DNA of 64,000 bases from Mesorhizobium koreense. Lineage in GTDB: Bacteria; Pseudomonadota; Alphaproteobacteria; Rhizobiales; Rhizobiaceae. Every line of letters begins with the position of its first letter. Position 1 is the first letter of the stretch. The stretch is taken from NCBI RefSeq assembly GCF_031656215.1, contig NZ_CP134228.1, positions 4,793,001 through 4,857,000 of the forward strand, read 5' to 3'. The notes under the pieces were generated by a model. The model did not search any database and was not told the DNA's origin. It was given only the letters and a program-made list of their open reading frames with translations. Of the stretch, positions 18,906 to 28,324 are shown one piece after another. A program made the translations under genes and the position numbers.

Positions 18906-19813
18906 CGCCCTTCCCCCTGGGCGCGCGCCTGCGCCTGCTGGAAATAGACGATGGGGATAACGAGGATCAGGAGCAGGATGATCGCGACGGCCGAAGCCAC
19001 CGGCCAGTCGCGGTTCTCGAAGAATTCCTTCCACAGTGTCTTGCCGATCATCAGCGTCTGTGACCCGCCGAGAAGATCGGGGATGACGAATTCGCCGACG
19101 GCCGGGATGAAGACGAGCAGGCAGCCGGCAACGATGCCCGGCAGCGACAGGCGGAAAGTGATCTTCCAGAAGGCGGAGATCGGCGTGCAGCCGAGATCTT
19201 CCGCCGCCTCGATCAGCGAATGGTCCATCTTCTCCAACGTCGAATAGAGCGGCAGGACCATGAAGGGCAGGTAGGAATAGACGATGCCGATATAGACCGC
19301 CTTCGTCGTGTTGATGATGATCAGCGGGTCGTCGATCACGTTCAGCGAGATCAGCAACTGGTTGAGCAGCCCTTCCGGCTTCAGGATGCCGATCCAAGCG
19401 TAGACGCGGATGAGGAAGCTCGTCCAGAAGGGCAGGATTACCATCATCAAAAGCGTCGGGCGGATGGTCGAGGGCGCCCGCGCGATGCCGTATGCTATCG
19501 GATAGCCGAAGATCAGCGTCAAAAGCGTCGAGATGGCCGCGATCTTCACGCTCGACAGATAGGAGAGGAGGTAGAGATTGTCCTGGGTCAGCCAGACGTA
19601 GTTGTCGAAGCTAAGTTCCTTCATCTTCTCCCAGACGCCCGCGAAACCATGGGCGAAGGAGAAAGCCGGGTTGTAGGGCGGCATGGCGATCGCCGTCTCT
19701 GACAGCGATATCTTGAAGACGATGAAGAAGGGGACGAGGAAGAGGACCAGCAGCCACGCATATGGAATGGCGATGACGAGCCTTTCCGTGATGGCCGAAG
19801 CGATGCGCCGCAT
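18902..19813 (-). CDS. potH: Putrescine-type ABC transporter permease PotH
   Basis: 303 residues from the ATG at 19813 (MRRIASAITERLVIAIPYAW); the longer frame upstream lacks support. The first membrane helix is AWLLVLFLVPFFIVFKISLS, and the EAA loop reads EAAEDLGCTPISAFWKITFR followed by LPGIVAG. About six helices. It overlaps potI by four bases and lies 8 bases after potG, so translation is coupled. With PotI it forms the membrane channel of the transporter. Confidence 0.93.
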   Translation of the reverse strand: MRRIASAITERLVIAIPYAWLLVLFLVPFFIVFKISLSETAIAMPPYNPAFSFAHGFAGVWEKMKELSFDNYVWLTQDNLYLLSYLSSVKIAAISTLLTLIFGYPIAYGIARAPSTIRPTLLMMVILPFWTSFLIRVYAWIGILKPEGLLNQLLISLNVIDDPLIIINTTKAVYIGIVYSYLPFMVLPLYSTLEKMDHSLIEAAEDLGCTPISAFWKITFRLSLPGIVAGCLLVFIPAVGEFVIPDLLGGSQTLMIGKTLWKEFFENRDWPVASAVAIILLLILVIPIVYFQQAQARAQGEGR

Positions 19814-19821
19814 CCCGCCCC

Positions 19822-20964
19822 CTACCGCGTCAGCACAATGCCGGCATCCGGCCGGAAATATATCCAGGCGCGGTCGTGCCAAGTGAGTTGTTCGGCGGCG
19901 GCGCGCCGGTCGTTGATGGAACTCGTGCGCACGATGCGACCGTCGTCGAGCCGGACATGATGGATCGTCATGTCGCCGAGATAGGCGATGTCCCAGACCT
20001 CGCCGTCGATCGCATTCAGACTCTCGTCCTCCGGCTTGGCGGCCGAGATGCCGATCTTCTCGGGCCGGACGGCGAACCAGGCTGCGGCGCCGTTCTCCGC
20101 CCCGGCCAGATTATCGATGCGCAGGCTTGACCCGTCGGTGCCGACGAGCCTCCCCGTCTGGCCTTGCCTGTCGGCCACCTTGCCCTCGAACAAATTCACC
20201 GTGCCGACGAAATCGGCGACGAAGCGGGTCACCGGCGCCTCGTAGATCTCGCCCGGCGTCGCCACTTGCATGACCTCGCCCTTGTCCATGATGGCGATGC
20301 GGTCGGCCATGGTCATCGCCTCCTCCTGATCGTGGGTGACGACGATGAAGGTGAGGCCGAGCTCGTGCTGAAGGTCCATCAACTCGAACTGCGTCTCCTC
20401 GCGCAGCTTCTTGTCGAGCGCGCCGAGCGGCTCGTCGAGAAGCAGCACCTTCGGCCGCTTGGCGAGCGAGCGGGCGAGCGCCACGCGCTGGCGCTGGCCG
20501 CCGGAAAGCTGGTGCGGCTTGCGGCGCGCGAATTGCTCCAGCCTTACAAGCTTCAGCATGGAGGCGACGCGCTCGGCGATCTCGGCCTTCGGCATGCGGT
20601 CCTGCTTCAGCCCGAAGGCGATGTTCTGCTCGACCGTCATATGCGGGAAGAGCGCGTAGGACTGGAACATCATGTTGACCGGCCGACGGTAAGGCGGGAT
20701 GCCACGCAAATCCTGGCCGTCGAGCAGGATGCGGCCGGCTGTAGGTTCCTCGAAGCCGGCGAGCATGCGCAGAAGTGTCGATTTCCCGCAGCCGGAAGCG
20801 CCGAGCAGCGCAAAGAACTCTCGCTCGTAGATGACGAGCGAGAGGTTATCGACGGCGGTGAAATCGCCGAATTTCTTGGTGACGTTCTCGAAGGCGATAT
20901 AGGGCTTCGCGGCGGGATCGTTCCAGGGAGCGAAGCTGCGGCGGATGCTTCCTAACGACGGCAT
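19822..20964 (-). CDS. potG: Putrescine-type ABC transporter ATPase PotG
   Basis: 380 residues. Walker A is GASGCGKST at residues 55-63, the Q-loop MMFQSYALFPHMTVEQNIAF, the signature LSGGQRQRVALARSL, Walker B VLLLDEPLGALD and the switch His in VVTHDQEEAMTMADRIAIMD. The C-terminal third is the TOBE_2 domain (AAWFAVRPEKIGISAAKPED) found in PotA/PotG/CysA-type ATPases. A strong GGAGGGG site precedes the ATG. It lies between potF (70 bases upstream) and potH. Confidence 0.95.
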   Translation of the reverse strand: MPSLGSIRRSFAPWNDPAAKPYIAFENVTKKFGDFTAVDNLSLVIYEREFFALLGASGCGKSTLLRMLAGFEEPTAGRILLDGQDLRGIPPYRRPVNMMFQSYALFPHMTVEQNIAFGLKQDRMPKAEIAERVASMLKLVRLEQFARRKPHQLSGGQRQRVALARSLAKRPKVLLLDEPLGALDKKLREETQFELMDLQHELGLTFIVVTHDQEEAMTMADRIAIMDKGEVMQVATPGEIYEAPVTRFVADFVGTVNLFEGKVADRQGQTGRLVGTDGSSLRIDNLAGAENGAAAWFAVRPEKIGISAAKPEDESLNAIDGEVWDIAYLGDMTIHHVRLDDGRIVRTSSINDRRAAAEQLTWHDRAWIYFRPDAGIVLTR

Positions 20965-21034
20965 GGCCCCTCCGCCTGTTCATCGTTTCGTCATCAGCGC
21001 GCCCCCGGTTGTCCGCGAGGGCACGCGAAACCGG

Positions 21035-22129
21035 TCAGTGGCCCGTGACGACCTTGGTCCACATGCGGGTCATGAGCCGCTGCGTCTTCGGATCGAGCGG
21101 CGAGGTCGTATAGAGCTTCTGCAGCACCTCCTCGGTCGGGTAGATGTTGGGATCGTCCAGCACGTCCTTGTTGACAAATTGCTGCGAGGCCTTGTTGCCG
21201 TTGGCGTAGTAGACATAGTTGGACGACTTGGCGATGACCTCCGGCTTCATCAGATAATTGATGAATTCATAAGCCTCCGCGACATGCGGGGCATCGGCCG
21301 GAACCGCCAACTGATCGAACCACATCTGCGCCCCTTCCTTGGGGATGGCATAGCCGATCTCGACCCCCTGCTTGGCCTCATCGGCGCGGTCGCGCGCCTG
21401 CAGCACGTCGCCCGAATAGCCGATCGCCACGCAGATATCGCCGTTCGCCAGCGCGTTGATGTATTCGGAGGAATGGAACTTGCGCACGTAAGGCCGGATC
21501 TTCAAAAGCAGTTCCTCGGCCTTGTCGAGATCGTCCTTCTTGTGGCTGTCCGGGTCGAGGCCGAGATATTGCAGCGCGGCGGGAACGACATCCGTCGGCG
21601 AATCGAGGAAATGCACGCCGCAATCCTTGAGTTTGGCCATCGTCTCGGGATCGAAGACGGCTTTCCAGCTATCGATCGTGTCGGTGCCAAGCGCCGCCTT
21701 GACCATCTTCTTATTGTAGCCGATGCCGACCGTGCCCCACATGTAGTTGATCGAATATTCATTGCCGGGATCGTAGCGGGCGGTTTGCTTGGAAATGAAA
21801 TCCCACATGTTCTTCAGGTTCGGCAGCTTCGACTTGTCCAGCTTCTGGAAGACGCCCGCCTGGACCTGGCGTTGGAGGAAGCTGGCGGTCGGAACCACCA
21901 CGTCATAGCCGGTGCCGCCGGCGAGAAGCTTGGTCTCCAGGATCTCGTTGGAATCGAACGTGTCGTAGGTGACCTTGATGCCGGTCTCCTTGGTGAAGTC
22001 CTTCAGGATCGAATCGTCGATATAGTCCGACCAGTTGTAGACATTGACGACGCGATCCTCCGCATGCGCCGGACCTGTCCAGACGGCGGCCGATGCGACG
22101 GCTGCAGCCAGCAATGCTTTGCGGATCAT
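21035..22129 (-). CDS. potF: Putrescine-binding periplasmic protein PotF
   Basis: 364 residues from the ATG at 22129 (GAGGAG upstream). A signal peptide (MIRKALLAAAVASAAVWTGP, ending AHA) precedes the mature PotD/PotF fold: VVNVYNWSDYIDDSILKDFT, the TFDSNEILETKLLAGGTGYD segment and VVPTASFLQRQVQAG. NWSDYI at the start is the family's polyamine-pocket signature. It heads the potFGHI operon. A hairpin with a T-run lies in the 129 bases between it and the EamA gene upstream. Confidence 0.95.
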   Translation of the reverse strand: MIRKALLAAAVASAAVWTGPAHAEDRVVNVYNWSDYIDDSILKDFTKETGIKVTYDTFDSNEILETKLLAGGTGYDVVVPTASFLQRQVQAGVFQKLDKSKLPNLKNMWDFISKQTARYDPGNEYSINYMWGTVGIGYNKKMVKAALGTDTIDSWKAVFDPETMAKLKDCGVHFLDSPTDVVPAALQYLGLDPDSHKKDDLDKAEELLLKIRPYVRKFHSSEYINALANGDICVAIGYSGDVLQARDRADEAKQGVEIGYAIPKEGAQMWFDQLAVPADAPHVAEAYEFINYLMKPEVIAKSSNYVYYANGNKASQQFVNKDVLDDPNIYPTEEVLQKLYTTSPLDPKTQRLMTRMWTKVVTGH

Positions 22130-22170
22130 CGGGTACTCCTCATCTCTGCCCCAGGGGACTTCACCCACTT

Positions 22171-22198
22171 GGCCCGTCCGAGGATGGCGGGCCTTTTT
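22171..22198 (+). terminator. Hairpin plus T-run upstream of potF
   Basis: GGCCCG (22171-22176) pairs with CGGGCC (22188-22193), followed by TTTTT on the plus strand. The sequence GGCCTTTTTGC recurs at 22213-22223. As a terminator it points against potF, and no plus-strand gene ends here, so it may serve an unannotated plus-strand transcript or form structure in the potF leader. Confidence 0.3.
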
Positions 22199-22258
22199 GC
22201 GACGACCCTATTGGCCTTTTTGCAGTGCGACAAGCGTCGAATTGCCGCCATCCTCACC

Positions 22259-23221
22259 TCAATGGGGAGTGGGAAGACCGGTGACCCCAGGTTTGCGCGG
22301 GCGCGCGCGGCGCCTGAATTCGAGCGTGATATGGACAAGGACGGCGGCGAAGACGATAGCACCGCCGACCAGAGTACGTTCGGACGGTTCCTCGCCATGT
22401 ACTAGCCAGACCCAGATCGGCCCGAGGATGGGTTCGAATGTGCCGAGGAGTGCCGCGAGCGCCGCCGGTATCAACCGCGCGCCGGAGGCGAACAGGGCAA
22501 GACCAAGCCCTAGATTGATGGCGCCGAAGGCGAACAGGAAGCCCATATCGGCCCTGGTCACGGCAAAATTCGTCGTCTGCGTCGCAGCCAGCACTCCCGC
22601 GATGATCGTGCCAAGGCAGACGGCCGGCGTCATCCGCACATGCGCGTAGCGGCGCGTCAGAACGGTTGCGACGGCGAGTGAGACAGCGATCACCAGCGCA
22701 AGGCCGTCGCCGAGGGGGGAAATCCCCCCGTCGAGCGAATCAGAGACCATTACGACGATGCCGAAGATGACGGCGGCGATAGCGAGCCATGTCGTCCAAC
22801 CGACGGGCTCACGGAAGGCCAGCCATCCCAGCAGGGCCGCGATCAGCGGTGCGCCTGCCTGCATCAGCAGGATATTGGCCACGGTCGTATAGCCGAGCGC
22901 GACGACGAAGGCCGTCGATGCGGTGGCGAAACATAGCGCTACGACGATACCCGGAGCGCCCATTTCACGAAAAAGGACCAGGCTGCGCCGCACCCCGTCG
23001 CGCCACAGCATGAAGGCGACCAGAAACGCGATCGCCCACATCGAGCGCCAGAACACAACCGCCCAATGATCCGGTGTCTCGATGAAGCGCGCGATGGTGC
23101 CGCCGAGACTCCATAGAAGCGCAGAAAGGAAGACGAGGATGACGCCGAGACGTTCCTCGCGCGAGGCCGCGCCCGAAGAAGCGGCCGGCATGGCTGACGT
23201 TGGCGAACTTCGTTCGTTCAT
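22259..23221 (-). CDS. EamA/DMT-family transporter
   Basis: 320 residues with ten predicted membrane helices in two EamA repeats (about residues 25-155 and 165-305). Repeat 1 begins GVILVFLSALLWSLGGTIAR; repeat 2 ends FEPILGPIWVWLVHGEEPSE, the conserved Pro-containing ending of EamA repeats. DMT exporters move amino acids, nucleobases or other metabolites; the substrate cannot be read from the sequence. It is divergent from the glycosyltransferase operon at 23460, with 238 bases between. A link to that operon is possible but not shown. Confidence 0.9.
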   Translation of the reverse strand: MNERSSPTSAMPAASSGAASREERLGVILVFLSALLWSLGGTIARFIETPDHWAVVFWRSMWAIAFLVAFMLWRDGVRRSLVLFREMGAPGIVVALCFATASTAFVVALGYTTVANILLMQAGAPLIAALLGWLAFREPVGWTTWLAIAAVIFGIVVMVSDSLDGGISPLGDGLALVIAVSLAVATVLTRRYAHVRMTPAVCLGTIIAGVLAATQTTNFAVTRADMGFLFAFGAINLGLGLALFASGARLIPAALAALLGTFEPILGPIWVWLVHGEEPSERTLVGGAIVFAAVLVHITLEFRRRARPRKPGVTGLPTPH

Positions 23222-23459
23222 TCCTGCACCGTGCCGTCATTTTCCGTCGAGTAACATATCCTTTGCGACACTTGATCGCCGTTTTCGGCTGGCCTATCAA
23301 TCCGATGCTGCTGGCCGGAAATCCGGCGTTGCAATTCACCCTGGGTTTACTTTCCGTACGGCGGCCATATCTCCGCCGGGCGACCCTTCGTTGCGCTCGT
23401 TGCGGATTTCGACTATCAAGCCGCGCTCGCCTTTTCTTGAACAGTCACTTCAGACCTCG

Positions 23460-24680
23460 ATGGACCCGGCTGCAAACTTCAAGATCCTGATGTACAGCCA
23501 CGACACGTTCGGTTTGGGGCATCTGCGCCGCAGCCGCACGATCGCGCATGCGCTGGTGGCACATTTCCCGAATGCCGAGGTCTCGATCATCTCCGGTTCG
23601 CCGGTTGTCGACGCCTTCTCCTTCGAGCCGCGCGTCAGCTATGTCCAGATGCCTGCCGCCAAGAAGCTCTCGAACGGCGATTACGCATCCGGTAACGATG
23701 CACGCTCCTTCGAACAGACGATCGCCGCGCGCGAGGCGATCATCCGGGAGGCAGCGGATCGGCTCGGGCCCGACATGGTCATCGTGGACAAGGAGCCTCT
23801 CGGCCTGGCGCGCGAGATGCTGCCTACACTGCGCATGCTGAAGGATCGCGGCGCCATCTGCGTGCTCGGCCTGCGCGATGTGCTCGACGCGCCTGAACTC
23901 CTCAACGAGGAGTGGGAACGCAAGCACATCACCGACTATCTCGAGGAACTCTATGACGAGATATGGATCTACGGGCCGGGCAGCTTCTACAACCCGCTCG
24001 CGGGCATAGACCTGCATGAGCCGGTGCTTTCGCGGACCCGCTATACGGGTTTCCTGCGCCGTTCGCTGCCTGATCTCGATGACGGGACGGCTGCGCGCTA
24101 CGGCAAGGATTTCGTGCTGGTCACGGCCGGTGGCGGCGGCGACGGGCACGACCTCATGGCGGCGGCGCTCTCGGCCATCAAACAAGGGCCGGATCGCGAG
24201 ACCCGCTATCTCTTCGTGCTCGGCCCTTTCATGACCGACCGGCAGCGCTTCGAGATCATGGCTCGCGCGGAAAGCGTGCCCAACATCGAGATCGTCGACT
24301 TCCTCGCCAATCTGGAAACGCTGGTGGCCAATGCGCGGGCCGTCGTCGGCATGTGCGGCTACAACACGTTCTGCGAGGTGATGTCGTTCGACAAGCGCGC
24401 ACTTTTCGTGCCGCGCACGGCGCCCCGACGCGAGCAAAGCATCCGCGCCTATCGCGCCGAAGAGTTCGGCTGGGTCAACGTGCTCGACATCGAGGACGCC
24501 AAGCACGGCTCCGCCTTCCGCGCCGCCGTCAACCAGCTCACGCGTGGTCCCCTTCCCTCCGAGGCGGTCGCGCGGCCCGACCTCGACGGACTCAACCGCG
24601 TCTGCGCGCTTACCGAAATCCTGTTCGACCGTTTCGAGGCCGAAGCGGCCGGGCGCCTGCCCAAAGCCGCGCAGATATGA
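23460..24680 (+). CDS. COG4671-type glycosyltransferase
   Basis: 406 residues from ATG 23460. The N-terminal motif YSHDTFGLGHLRRSRTIAHA is typical of the predicted glycosyltransferases of COG4671 (MurG/GT28-like GT-B fold), as is the nucleotide-sugar-binding part GFLRRSLP, LVTAGGGGDGHDLM and VVGMCGYNTFCEVMSFDKRA. Acceptor and donor are unknown. The upstream extension of the frame has no start context. It heads an operon of five genes, the next of which overlaps its stop by ATGA. It is the founder of the least familiar gene block in the window. Confidence 0.85.
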   Translation: MDPAANFKILMYSHDTFGLGHLRRSRTIAHALVAHFPNAEVSIISGSPVVDAFSFEPRVSYVQMPAAKKLSNGDYASGNDARSFEQTIAAREAIIREAADRLGPDMVIVDKEPLGLAREMLPTLRMLKDRGAICVLGLRDVLDAPELLNEEWERKHITDYLEELYDEIWIYGPGSFYNPLAGIDLHEPVLSRTRYTGFLRRSLPDLDDGTAARYGKDFVLVTAGGGGDGHDLMAAALSAIKQGPDRETRYLFVLGPFMTDRQRFEIMARAESVPNIEIVDFLANLETLVANARAVVGMCGYNTFCEVMSFDKRALFVPRTAPRREQSIRAYRAEEFGWVNVLDIEDAKHGSAFRAAVNQLTRGPLPSEAVARPDLDGLNRVCALTEILFDRFEAEAAGRLPKAAQI

Positions 24681-25942
24681 AAAGCTCGATCGCGGTGGTG
24701 CTGAAGTGCTATCCGCGCCTTTCAGAGACCTTCATCGCCCAGGAAATCCACGCACTGGAAAGCGCGGGATTCGATCTCACCCTGGTCTCACTCCGTCATC
24801 CGACGGACAAGAAGACCCACCCCGTCAATGACGAGATCCGGGCGCCGGTGGTCTACCTTCCCGAATATCTCTACCAGGAGCCTTTGCGCGTCTTCCGCGC
24901 GTGGCGGAAGGCGCGGAAGCTGCCCGGCTACCGCAAGGCGCGCAACCAGTGGCTCGCCGATTTTCGACGTGATTTCACCGCCAATCGCGGTCGCCGCTTC
25001 GGGCAGGCGCTGGTGCTGGCCGCGGAATTCCCCGAAAACGCCGGCTGGATCTACAGTCATTTCATCCACACGCCCTCATCCGTCGCGCGCTACGCGGCGG
25101 AGATGCGCGATCTTTCATGGTGCGCCTCGGCCCATGCCAAGGACATCTGGACCTCGCCCGATTGGGAGCTTTCCGAAAAGCTGGGCTCGGCGGAATGGAC
25201 CGTGACCTGCACGGCGGGCGGCGCGGCCCATCTAAGGACACTCGCGGCAGCCCCTGAAAAGGTGAACCTCGTCTATCACGGACTCGACCTGTCGCGCTTT
25301 CCGTACCCTGCCAACCGCGTCTTGAGCCGGAACGGGTTGGACAAGAGCGATCCGGCTCGGTTGCTCACCGTCGGGCGCGCCGTCGCCAAGAAGGGGCTCG
25401 ATACGCTGGTTGAGGCGCTGGCGCTCCTTCCGAGCGATCTTTCATGGCAATGGACCCATATCGGTGGCGGCGAACTACATGAAGCGCTAAAGGCGCAGGT
25501 GGGCCGGCTCGGACTCGACAGCCACGTGACGCTGCTCGGCTCTCGCGAGCAGACGGAAATCCTTTCAGCCTACCGCTCCTCCGACCTCTTCGTGCTGCCC
25601 TGCCGGATCGCACCGAACGGAGATCGCGACGGCCTGCCCAACGTATTGGTCGAAGCGCAGAGCCAGGGGCTTGCCTGCATATCGACCCCGGTCTCGGGCA
25701 TAACGGAACTCCTGACCGACGAAGTGAACGGACTGCTCGTACCGCCCGACGACCCTGAGGCGCTTTCCGCCGCGATCGCACGTGCGATTCGTGATCCGGA
25801 CTTTCGTGAAAGGCTGGGCGCCGCCGGCGCGGAACGAGTCCATGCGGAATTCGACCACAGGGCGACGATCGGGCGGCTGATCGCGCTCTTCGAAAGCATG
25901 GGTACCGGCGCGGCCGCCGGTCACGAAAGGGCGGCGGCGTGA
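24677..25942 (+). CDS. GT4-family glycosyltransferase
   Basis: 421 residues. GT-B fold with the GT4 C-terminal half: RLLTVGRAVAKKGLDTLVEA, THIGGGELHEALKAQ, and the E-x7-E motif in VLVEAQSQGLACISTPVSGI (catalytic-face Glu residues). The N-terminus MKSSIAVVLKCYPRLSETFI has the pattern of colanic/EPS-type GT4 enzymes that begin with a SETF motif. Its start overlaps the previous stop (ATGA) and its stop overlaps the next start (GTGA). Donor sugar not predictable. Confidence 0.9.
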   Translation: MKSSIAVVLKCYPRLSETFIAQEIHALESAGFDLTLVSLRHPTDKKTHPVNDEIRAPVVYLPEYLYQEPLRVFRAWRKARKLPGYRKARNQWLADFRRDFTANRGRRFGQALVLAAEFPENAGWIYSHFIHTPSSVARYAAEMRDLSWCASAHAKDIWTSPDWELSEKLGSAEWTVTCTAGGAAHLRTLAAAPEKVNLVYHGLDLSRFPYPANRVLSRNGLDKSDPARLLTVGRAVAKKGLDTLVEALALLPSDLSWQWTHIGGGELHEALKAQVGRLGLDSHVTLLGSREQTEILSAYRSSDLFVLPCRIAPNGDRDGLPNVLVEAQSQGLACISTPVSGITELLTDEVNGLLVPPDDPEALSAAIARAIRDPDFRERLGAAGAERVHAEFDHRATIGRLIALFESMGTGAAAGHERAAA

Positions 25943-27096
25943 CGCGTATCCTCTTCTACGTCCAGCACCTGCAAGGTGTCGGGCACGTCTTTCGCGCCGC
26001 GCGTATCGTGCGCGCGCTCGTCGCCGGCGGCCTCGACGCCGATGTCGCCTATGGCGGCGAGCCGATCGGCGGCTTCGATATTCCCGGCGCGCGCATCCAC
26101 TATCTGCCGCCGGTGAGGGCCGGCGGCGAGGTGTTCAATCGGCTGGAGGATTCCGAAGGCAACCCGATCGACGACACCTATAAGGAGCGGCGGCGGGCCA
26201 TGCTGCTTTCGCTTTTCGATCGGGCGGCGCCGGATATCGTCATTACGGAGGCTTTTCCCTTCGGCCGCCGGCAGATGCGCTTCGAACTCCTGCCCTTGCT
26301 CGAACGGGCGAAGGCAAGACCGAACCGGCCGCTCATTGTCGGCTCTGTGCGCGATATCCTTCAGGAGAACGCCAAGGCCTACAAGGATCGTGAAACCGTC
26401 GAACTGCTCAAGGCTCATTTCGACCATGTGCTGGTCCATGCCGACCCGAACCTGGTAAGGCTCGAACGGACCTTTCCGCTGACGGGCGAAATTTCCGACA
26501 AGCTGCTTTATACGGGCATCGTGGCGCCAGAGCCCTGCCCTCCGGCGGCGGATCGGCAGTTCGACGTCGTCGTGTCGGTCGGCGGCGGCGCGCTCGGTCA
26601 CCGGTTGCTCATGGCTTCGGCGCAGGCGAAGGCGATCTCCAGCCTGCGCAATGCGCGCTGGCTGATCGTGACCGGGATCAAATTCTCGGCCGAACACCGG
26701 GCGGAACTGAACACCTATATCGACGGCGGTGTGACGGTCGAGGCATTCCTACCCAATCTGCAGGCGATCCTCGCTGGCGCGCAGCTTTCGATCTCGCGGG
26801 TCGGTTACAACACCATCGCCGATATCTACCGGGCCGGATGCCGGGCGATCGTCGTACCGTTCTCCGACGGAATAGAGACAGAGCAGATCCGGCGGGCTGA
26901 ACTGCTCGCCGAACGCGGTCTTGCCGAGACGATCGGCCATGAGAACGAGACGCCCGAGGCGGTCGCTGCGGCCATCGACCGCGCCATGGCGCGCCCGGCG
27001 CCGAACCGCTCATCCCTCAATCTGGATGGGGCACGCAACTCGGCGCAGATACTGAAGCGGCTTGTCGCCGGCGAACCGGTCGACCGATATCGCTGA
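25939..27096 (+). CDS. COG4671-like glycosyltransferase, second copy
   Basis: 385 residues, GTG start at 25939 overlapping the previous stop by four bases. The pattern FYVQHLQGVGHVFRAARIVR at the N-terminus parallels YSHDTFGLGHLRRSRTIAHA of the first gene (G-G-H-R-A/R-I), and SVGGGALGHRLLMASAQ with SRVGYNTIADIYRAGCRAIV parallels its donor-binding region. The two are therefore paralogues within one operon. The pairing suggests two related transfer steps. No membrane span seen. Confidence 0.85.
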   Translation: MTRILFYVQHLQGVGHVFRAARIVRALVAGGLDADVAYGGEPIGGFDIPGARIHYLPPVRAGGEVFNRLEDSEGNPIDDTYKERRRAMLLSLFDRAAPDIVITEAFPFGRRQMRFELLPLLERAKARPNRPLIVGSVRDILQENAKAYKDRETVELLKAHFDHVLVHADPNLVRLERTFPLTGEISDKLLYTGIVAPEPCPPAADRQFDVVVSVGGGALGHRLLMASAQAKAISSLRNARWLIVTGIKFSAEHRAELNTYIDGGVTVEAFLPNLQAILAGAQLSISRVGYNTIADIYRAGCRAIVVPFSDGIETEQIRRAELLAERGLAETIGHENETPEAVAAAIDRAMARPAPNRSSLNLDGARNSAQILKRLVAGEPVDRYR

Positions 27097-27169
27097 AGCG
27101 TCGAGATTGCCGGAGCGCCTGCGACGGCGTAGATCGCACTTGAGTTTCAGACGATCGAGCGCAGAGAAC

Positions 27170-28324
27170 ATGCCCGCACGGATTGCTTTCTACGCGCCAA
27201 TGAAGCCACCCGATCACGCTATCGCTTCCGGCGACCGCGAGATTGCCCGGCTGATGGTGACCACGCTGGAAGCGGCCGGCTTCGAGGTCGAAACCGCCTC
27301 ACGCTTCATTTCCTACCAGAAGCTGCCGGACCAGGCGCGTTTCCTGGCTCTCAAAGTTGAGGGCGAAGCAGAAGCGGCGCGGATCGTTGCGGCCGCGCGC
27401 TGCGGACGCCGCACCGCTCCGGACATCTGGTTCACCTACCATCCCTATTGCAAGGCGCCGGACTGGATCGGGCCGGAAGTCGCGCGCGCGCTTTCCATCC
27501 CGTACGTTACGGCGGAAGCCTGCCGGACGCATCAGGGAAGCGACACCGACTGGCAGGACGGGCGACGAGCTGTACAGGAGGCGGTCGGCCTCGCCTCGGC
27601 AAATTTTTGCCTGAAGCCCTCGGATGAGGCCTATCTGCGCTCGATCCTGCCCGACATGAAAACCACCGTGCCGCTGAAGCCGTTTCTGGATGTCGCAGCG
27701 GTGGCGGCAGAGGCCGGGAATGTGGACCCGGCGTCTTTCTTTCCAGACCGGGCGCCGACGATCCTCACTGTGGGCATGATGCGGCCGGGAGTTAAGATGC
27801 ATTCCTACCGGCTGCTCGCGGATGCGCTTGCCGGTATGGCCGGCCGAAGCTGGAACCTCGTCGTGATTGGGGATGGGCCAGAACGGGCAAACGTCGAGGC
27901 GATGTTCGGCTTCGCGCGAAAAGAGCGCATCCATTTTACCGGCGCCCTGCCGAGAAGGGACGTGCTCGGCTGGATGAAAGCCGCCGATCTGTTGGCATGG
28001 CCGGGCGTCGGCGAAGCGATCGGCATGGTTTACCTGGAAGCAGCCGCCTCCCGACTGCCGGTCGCCGCCTGCGGTGTGGCCAATGTCGCCACGGTCGTCA
28101 GCGATGGTGAAAGCGGGCTGTTGGCGCATGAAGCCGAGGTTTCGGCCTATCGTGAGATACTGCGCCGGATGCTCGCGGATGACGTTCTGCGCCGGCAACT
28201 CGGCGCGAGAGCCTTCGAAAAAGCAGGCCGCGATCATGACATCGGTCGGGCAGCGGCCACGCTGAAGGCAGCGATCGAGCCTCTGCTCGAATGGCCCACG
28301 CAACCGGCACGGCCTGCCCGATGA
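27170..28324 (+). CDS. Glycosyltransferase, GT4-like
   Basis: 384 residues from ATG 27170 (AGAGA upstream); the frame extends further left into the end of the previous gene without a better start. The GT4 features are LTVGMMRPGVKMHSYRLLAD, LVVIGDGPERANVEAMFGFA, IHFTGALPRRDVLGWMKAAD and the E-x7-E-like GEAIGMVYLEAAASRLPVAA. N-terminus RIAFYAPMKPPDHAIASGDR is typical of GT4 donors. There is a 73-base gap from the previous gene, unlike the overlaps elsewhere in the operon. Acceptor unknown. Confidence 0.87.
   Translation: MPARIAFYAPMKPPDHAIASGDREIARLMVTTLEAAGFEVETASRFISYQKLPDQARFLALKVEGEAEAARIVAAARCGRRTAPDIWFTYHPYCKAPDWIGPEVARALSIPYVTAEACRTHQGSDTDWQDGRRAVQEAVGLASANFCLKPSDEAYLRSILPDMKTTVPLKPFLDVAAVAAEAGNVDPASFFPDRAPTILTVGMMRPGVKMHSYRLLADALAGMAGRSWNLVVIGDGPERANVEAMFGFARKERIHFTGALPRRDVLGWMKAADLLAWPGVGEAIGMVYLEAAASRLPVAACGVANVATVVSDGESGLLAHEAEVSAYREILRRMLADDVLRRQLGARAFEKAGRDHDIGRAAATLKAAIEPLLEWPTQPARPAR

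Noticed and set aside
20945-22405. 486-residue plus-strand open frame opposite potF
   Set aside because: potF has a signal peptide, family signatures and operon context; the plus frame is a shadow.
27062-27169. Longer N-terminus of the fourth operon glycosyltransferase
   Set aside because: The extra 36 residues overlap the previous gene, are basic and unlike the family; ATG 27170 gives a normal GT4 start.
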